From Desulfobacterales bacterium (GTDB lineage Bacteria; Desulfobacterota; Desulfobacteria; Desulfobacterales; C00003060), in contig DAOUTV010000151.1 of the NCBI GenBank assembly GCA_030668505.1, positions 1 through 5,582 of the forward strand: a stretch of DNA of 5,582 nucleotides. The letters run 5' to 3'. The notes under the pieces were generated by a model. That model saw only the letters and a program-made list of their open reading frames with translations. It was not told the origin of the DNA and searched no databases. Made by a program: the position numbers and the translations under genes. Positions 3,754 to 5,582 of this stretch are shown piece by piece (position 1 is the first letter of the stretch; every line of letters begins with the position of its first letter).

Positions 3754-5582
3754 ATGAAGAAATCGCAAAGTAAGAAAGCCAAACCATCAAAGATCATTGG
3801 ACTTATAACCAATATGTCAAAAAGTCTTTTAATAATTGTTGTGGCTGTGGCTCTGGCTGCATCGGTTACGCCTTCCCGGGCTGAGGAGCCCAGTGAAAAG
3901 GCCGCAACCAGGCTGGAAGATATCGTGGTAACCGGCACCAAAACACCTCATGCCCTAAAAGATGTTCCCGTGGAAACTGTCGTGATTACCACGGAAGATA
4001 TCGAGAGAACAAACGCGCAAAACGCCATGGATGTCTTGAAAAACATTCCCGGAATCCAGGCATCTATTCATGATGATGTCTTCGGAACGTACACCTGGAA
4101 AGCCAAGCTGCGAGGGTTAGACTTCGATGCCGGTTATGGCTTAATCCTAATTGATGGACAAAGGGTCATGGGCTCCGGCCAAAGCGGCGGCATGGGCGAA
4201 TATGGCATCGGTCTCAACCAGATTCCAGTGAATATGATCGAAAGAATCGAAGTGGTCAAAGGCCCCAGTTCGGCATTATACGGAAGTGATGCTGTAGCTG
4301 GTGTGATCAATATCATTACCAGAAAGTCGCCCAAAAAGCCAACCGGAAGGGCCGGTACAGCGTATGGTTGGTATAAGGTCAAAGAGAGAGAGAGCGGCGG
4401 CACAATTACCGAACCTTCTGACGATGGAAAGAACAGAAACCTCTCCAAGAGCTATGTTTCCTTTGGTGATAAGATTTCAGATCGTCTTGGCTATTTGTTG
4501 AGTTACAGCAATGATAGTGCCGATGATATAAGTCAGGATCCGGTCAAATCTGATCGCCACTCCTTTATGGGCAAACTGGATGCAGAGCTTAGCGATAGCG
4601 TTGATGTCTATCTTAAGTATGAACTGAGTGATTATGAAAAGATGGACAATCGACAGGAGGACAGTTATCGTGTTGCTGCGGGGGTAGATTTTCGTCCGTC
4701 GGATAACCATTTCTTTTCTTTGAAGGGATATACATATACCTGGGATTTCGAGCACGGTTCTGTTGGTAATACTTATGGGCATAAGCGTGGTGACGTGGGG
4801 TACGACCAGGGTGAGATTCAGTACACCTGGTATGCCAGCGAGTGGAATGCTCTAACTCTGGGTGGAGAAATTCAATCACAGGGTATTGATTACATCATAG
4901 ATAACTATGATCCAACCGAAACTTATACTGGCACGACTACAGTTAATGAAGACGTGGATACCTCCAGTTTGTATGCTCAGGACGAGATCACTCTATTCGA
5001 TGCTCTTACCCTGGTTGGCGGCCTGCGTTATGATGATCATTCCACCTTCGGGAGTGAGGTGAATCCCAAATTAAGCCTCATGTACAAGTTTTCCGAAGAT
5101 ACCACCTTTAGGGCCTCAGCAGGCAAGGCATTTAAATCGCCCACCCTTCGTCAACTCTACTACGATGCCCCATACAGGCACGGCGGTTATTACCGCAAGT
5201 CTAATCCGGATCTGGATCCGGAAACTGCTGTTGGTTATTCCGCAAGCATAGAACAGTTTTTACTCGACCAGGGTATCATGATGAATCTCGGTTATTTTCG
5301 TAATGATATTGACGATATGGTAGTCGAAGAAGATACAGGCACATTGTATCTGGGTCTGCCGCTGCATGAGTACAGGAACGTGGAAGAAGCCTGGACACAG
5401 GGGCTTGAATTTCTGTGCAGGACGTATCTGACCGAAGAATTTTTCGCCTCCATATCCTACACTTATACTGATTCGGAAAATAAGGAGAACAAAAAAGAAC
5501 TGACCTACACTCCCAAACACGTTTTAAGCATTTCGCCTGCATACGAACTGCAAAATTACGGTTTGGGCACAACTGCTACCAT
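3754..5582 (+). CDS. TonB-dependent outer-membrane receptor (3' partial)
   Basis: Outer-membrane gated beta-barrel for TonB-driven uptake. The frame is open from ATG 3754 to the window edge (609 complete residues, no stop). Family members of this type usually run about 650-700, so a few C-terminal barrel strands are missing. Signal peptide: basic n-region, hydrophobic LLIIVVAVALAASV at 25-38, likely cleavage after SRA (43). TonB box EDIVVT at 55-60. Plug domain about 55-190, with NIPGI (97-101), LRGLD (119-123), ILIDGQRV (131-138) and IERIEVVKGPSSALYGSDAV (162-181), followed by INIITR. Barrel from about 195, alternating aromatic strands, with AFKSP and the late NPDLDPET motif (484-491). Overall it resembles the BtuB/CirA/FepA-like group; I cannot assign the substrate. 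The upstream leader suggests ligand-controlled expression, and the adjacent exbB-exbD-tonB genes are its likely power source. An internal ATG at 3814 would give a shorter classical signal peptide but has no ribosome site. Confidence 0.95.
   Translation, partial: MKKSQSKKAKPSKIIGLITNMSKSLLIIVVAVALAASVTPSRAEEPSEKAATRLEDIVVTGTKTPHALKDVPVETVVITTEDIERTNAQNAMDVLKNIPGIQASIHDDVFGTYTWKAKLRGLDFDAGYGLILIDGQRVMGSGQSGGMGEYGIGLNQIPVNMIERIEVVKGPSSALYGSDAVAGVINIITRKSPKKPTGRAGTAYGWYKVKERESGGTITEPSDDGKNRNLSKSYVSFGDKISDRLGYLLSYSNDSADDISQDPVKSDRHSFMGKLDAELSDSVDVYLKYELSDYEKMDNRQEDSYRVAAGVDFRPSDNHFFSLKGYTYTWDFEHGSVGNTYGHKRGDVGYDQGEIQYTWYASEWNALTLGGEIQSQGIDYIIDNYDPTETYTGTTTVNEDVDTSSLYAQDEITLFDALTLVGGLRYDDHSTFGSEVNPKLSLMYKFSEDTTFRASAGKAFKSPTLRQLYYDAPYRHGGYYRKSNPDLDPETAVGYSASIEQFLLDQGIMMNLGYFRNDIDDMVVEEDTGTLYLGLPLHEYRNVEEAWTQGLEFLCRTYLTEEFFASISYTYTDSENKENKKELTYTPKHVLSISPAYELQNYGLGTTAT

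Noticed and set aside
5128..5226. Heme-receptor signature (FRAP...His...NPDL)
   Set aside because: AFKSP, H476 and NPDL are present in the right order, but this F-x-x-P ... NPDL frame is shared by many non-heme TonB-dependent receptors, so it does not fix the substrate.

Overview
The window shows a TonB energy-transduction locus from a Gram-negative (diderm) bacterium. ExbB, ExbD and TonB homologues, and an outer-membrane TonB-dependent receptor with a signal peptide, all require an outer membrane. Moderate base composition, strong AGGAGG-type ribosome sites, and dispersed-looking intergenic repeats (GGATTGAG octamers, 'TTAGCCACAGACACACAC' inverted repeats) give a general impression of Desulfobacterota/deltaproteobacteria. 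That taxonomic guess is inference, not a database result.

Layout, all on the + strand. (1) Positions 1-1419 hold the 3' part of a gene for a long tandem-repeat protein. It has 19 complete 24/25-residue repeats, each pairing a DxDxDG calcium-loop-like motif with an aromatic beta-hairpin, and it continues past the left edge. (2) Positions 1413-1510 hold two adjacent short tandem-repeat arrays, an 8-bp unit then a 10-bp unit. The first overlaps the stop codon of gene 1. (3) exbB (1530-2201), with a histidine-rich C-terminal tail, is followed 14 bp later by exbD (2216-2623). (4) A 196-bp inverted-repeat element (2624-2819) with three internal hairpins sits between exbD and tonB. (5) tonB (2834-3496) is short and lacks a clear Shine-Dalgarno sequence. 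(6) A structured leader (about 3541-3700) contains a good intrinsic-terminator candidate, a competing antiterminator pairing, and an ordered set of degraded cobalamin-riboswitch-like landmarks. (7) A TonB-dependent receptor gene starts at 3754 and runs off the right edge.

How they work together: ExbB/ExbD form the inner-membrane proton channel that energises TonB. TonB spans the periplasm and pulls on the TonB box of the receptor (EDIVVT, residues 55-60) to drive uptake of a scarce substrate. The substrate is not settled by the sequence. The leader hints at cobalamin or another ligand-sensing attenuation mechanism, and the His tail on ExbB hints at metal, but neither is proven. The repeat protein is probably an exported or surface protein of unknown role.

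The most unusual points are the regular 25-24-24 residue periodicity of the repeat protein, the attenuator-like leader of the receptor, the His-rich ExbB tail, and the inverted-repeat insertion that splits the exbBD-tonB operon.
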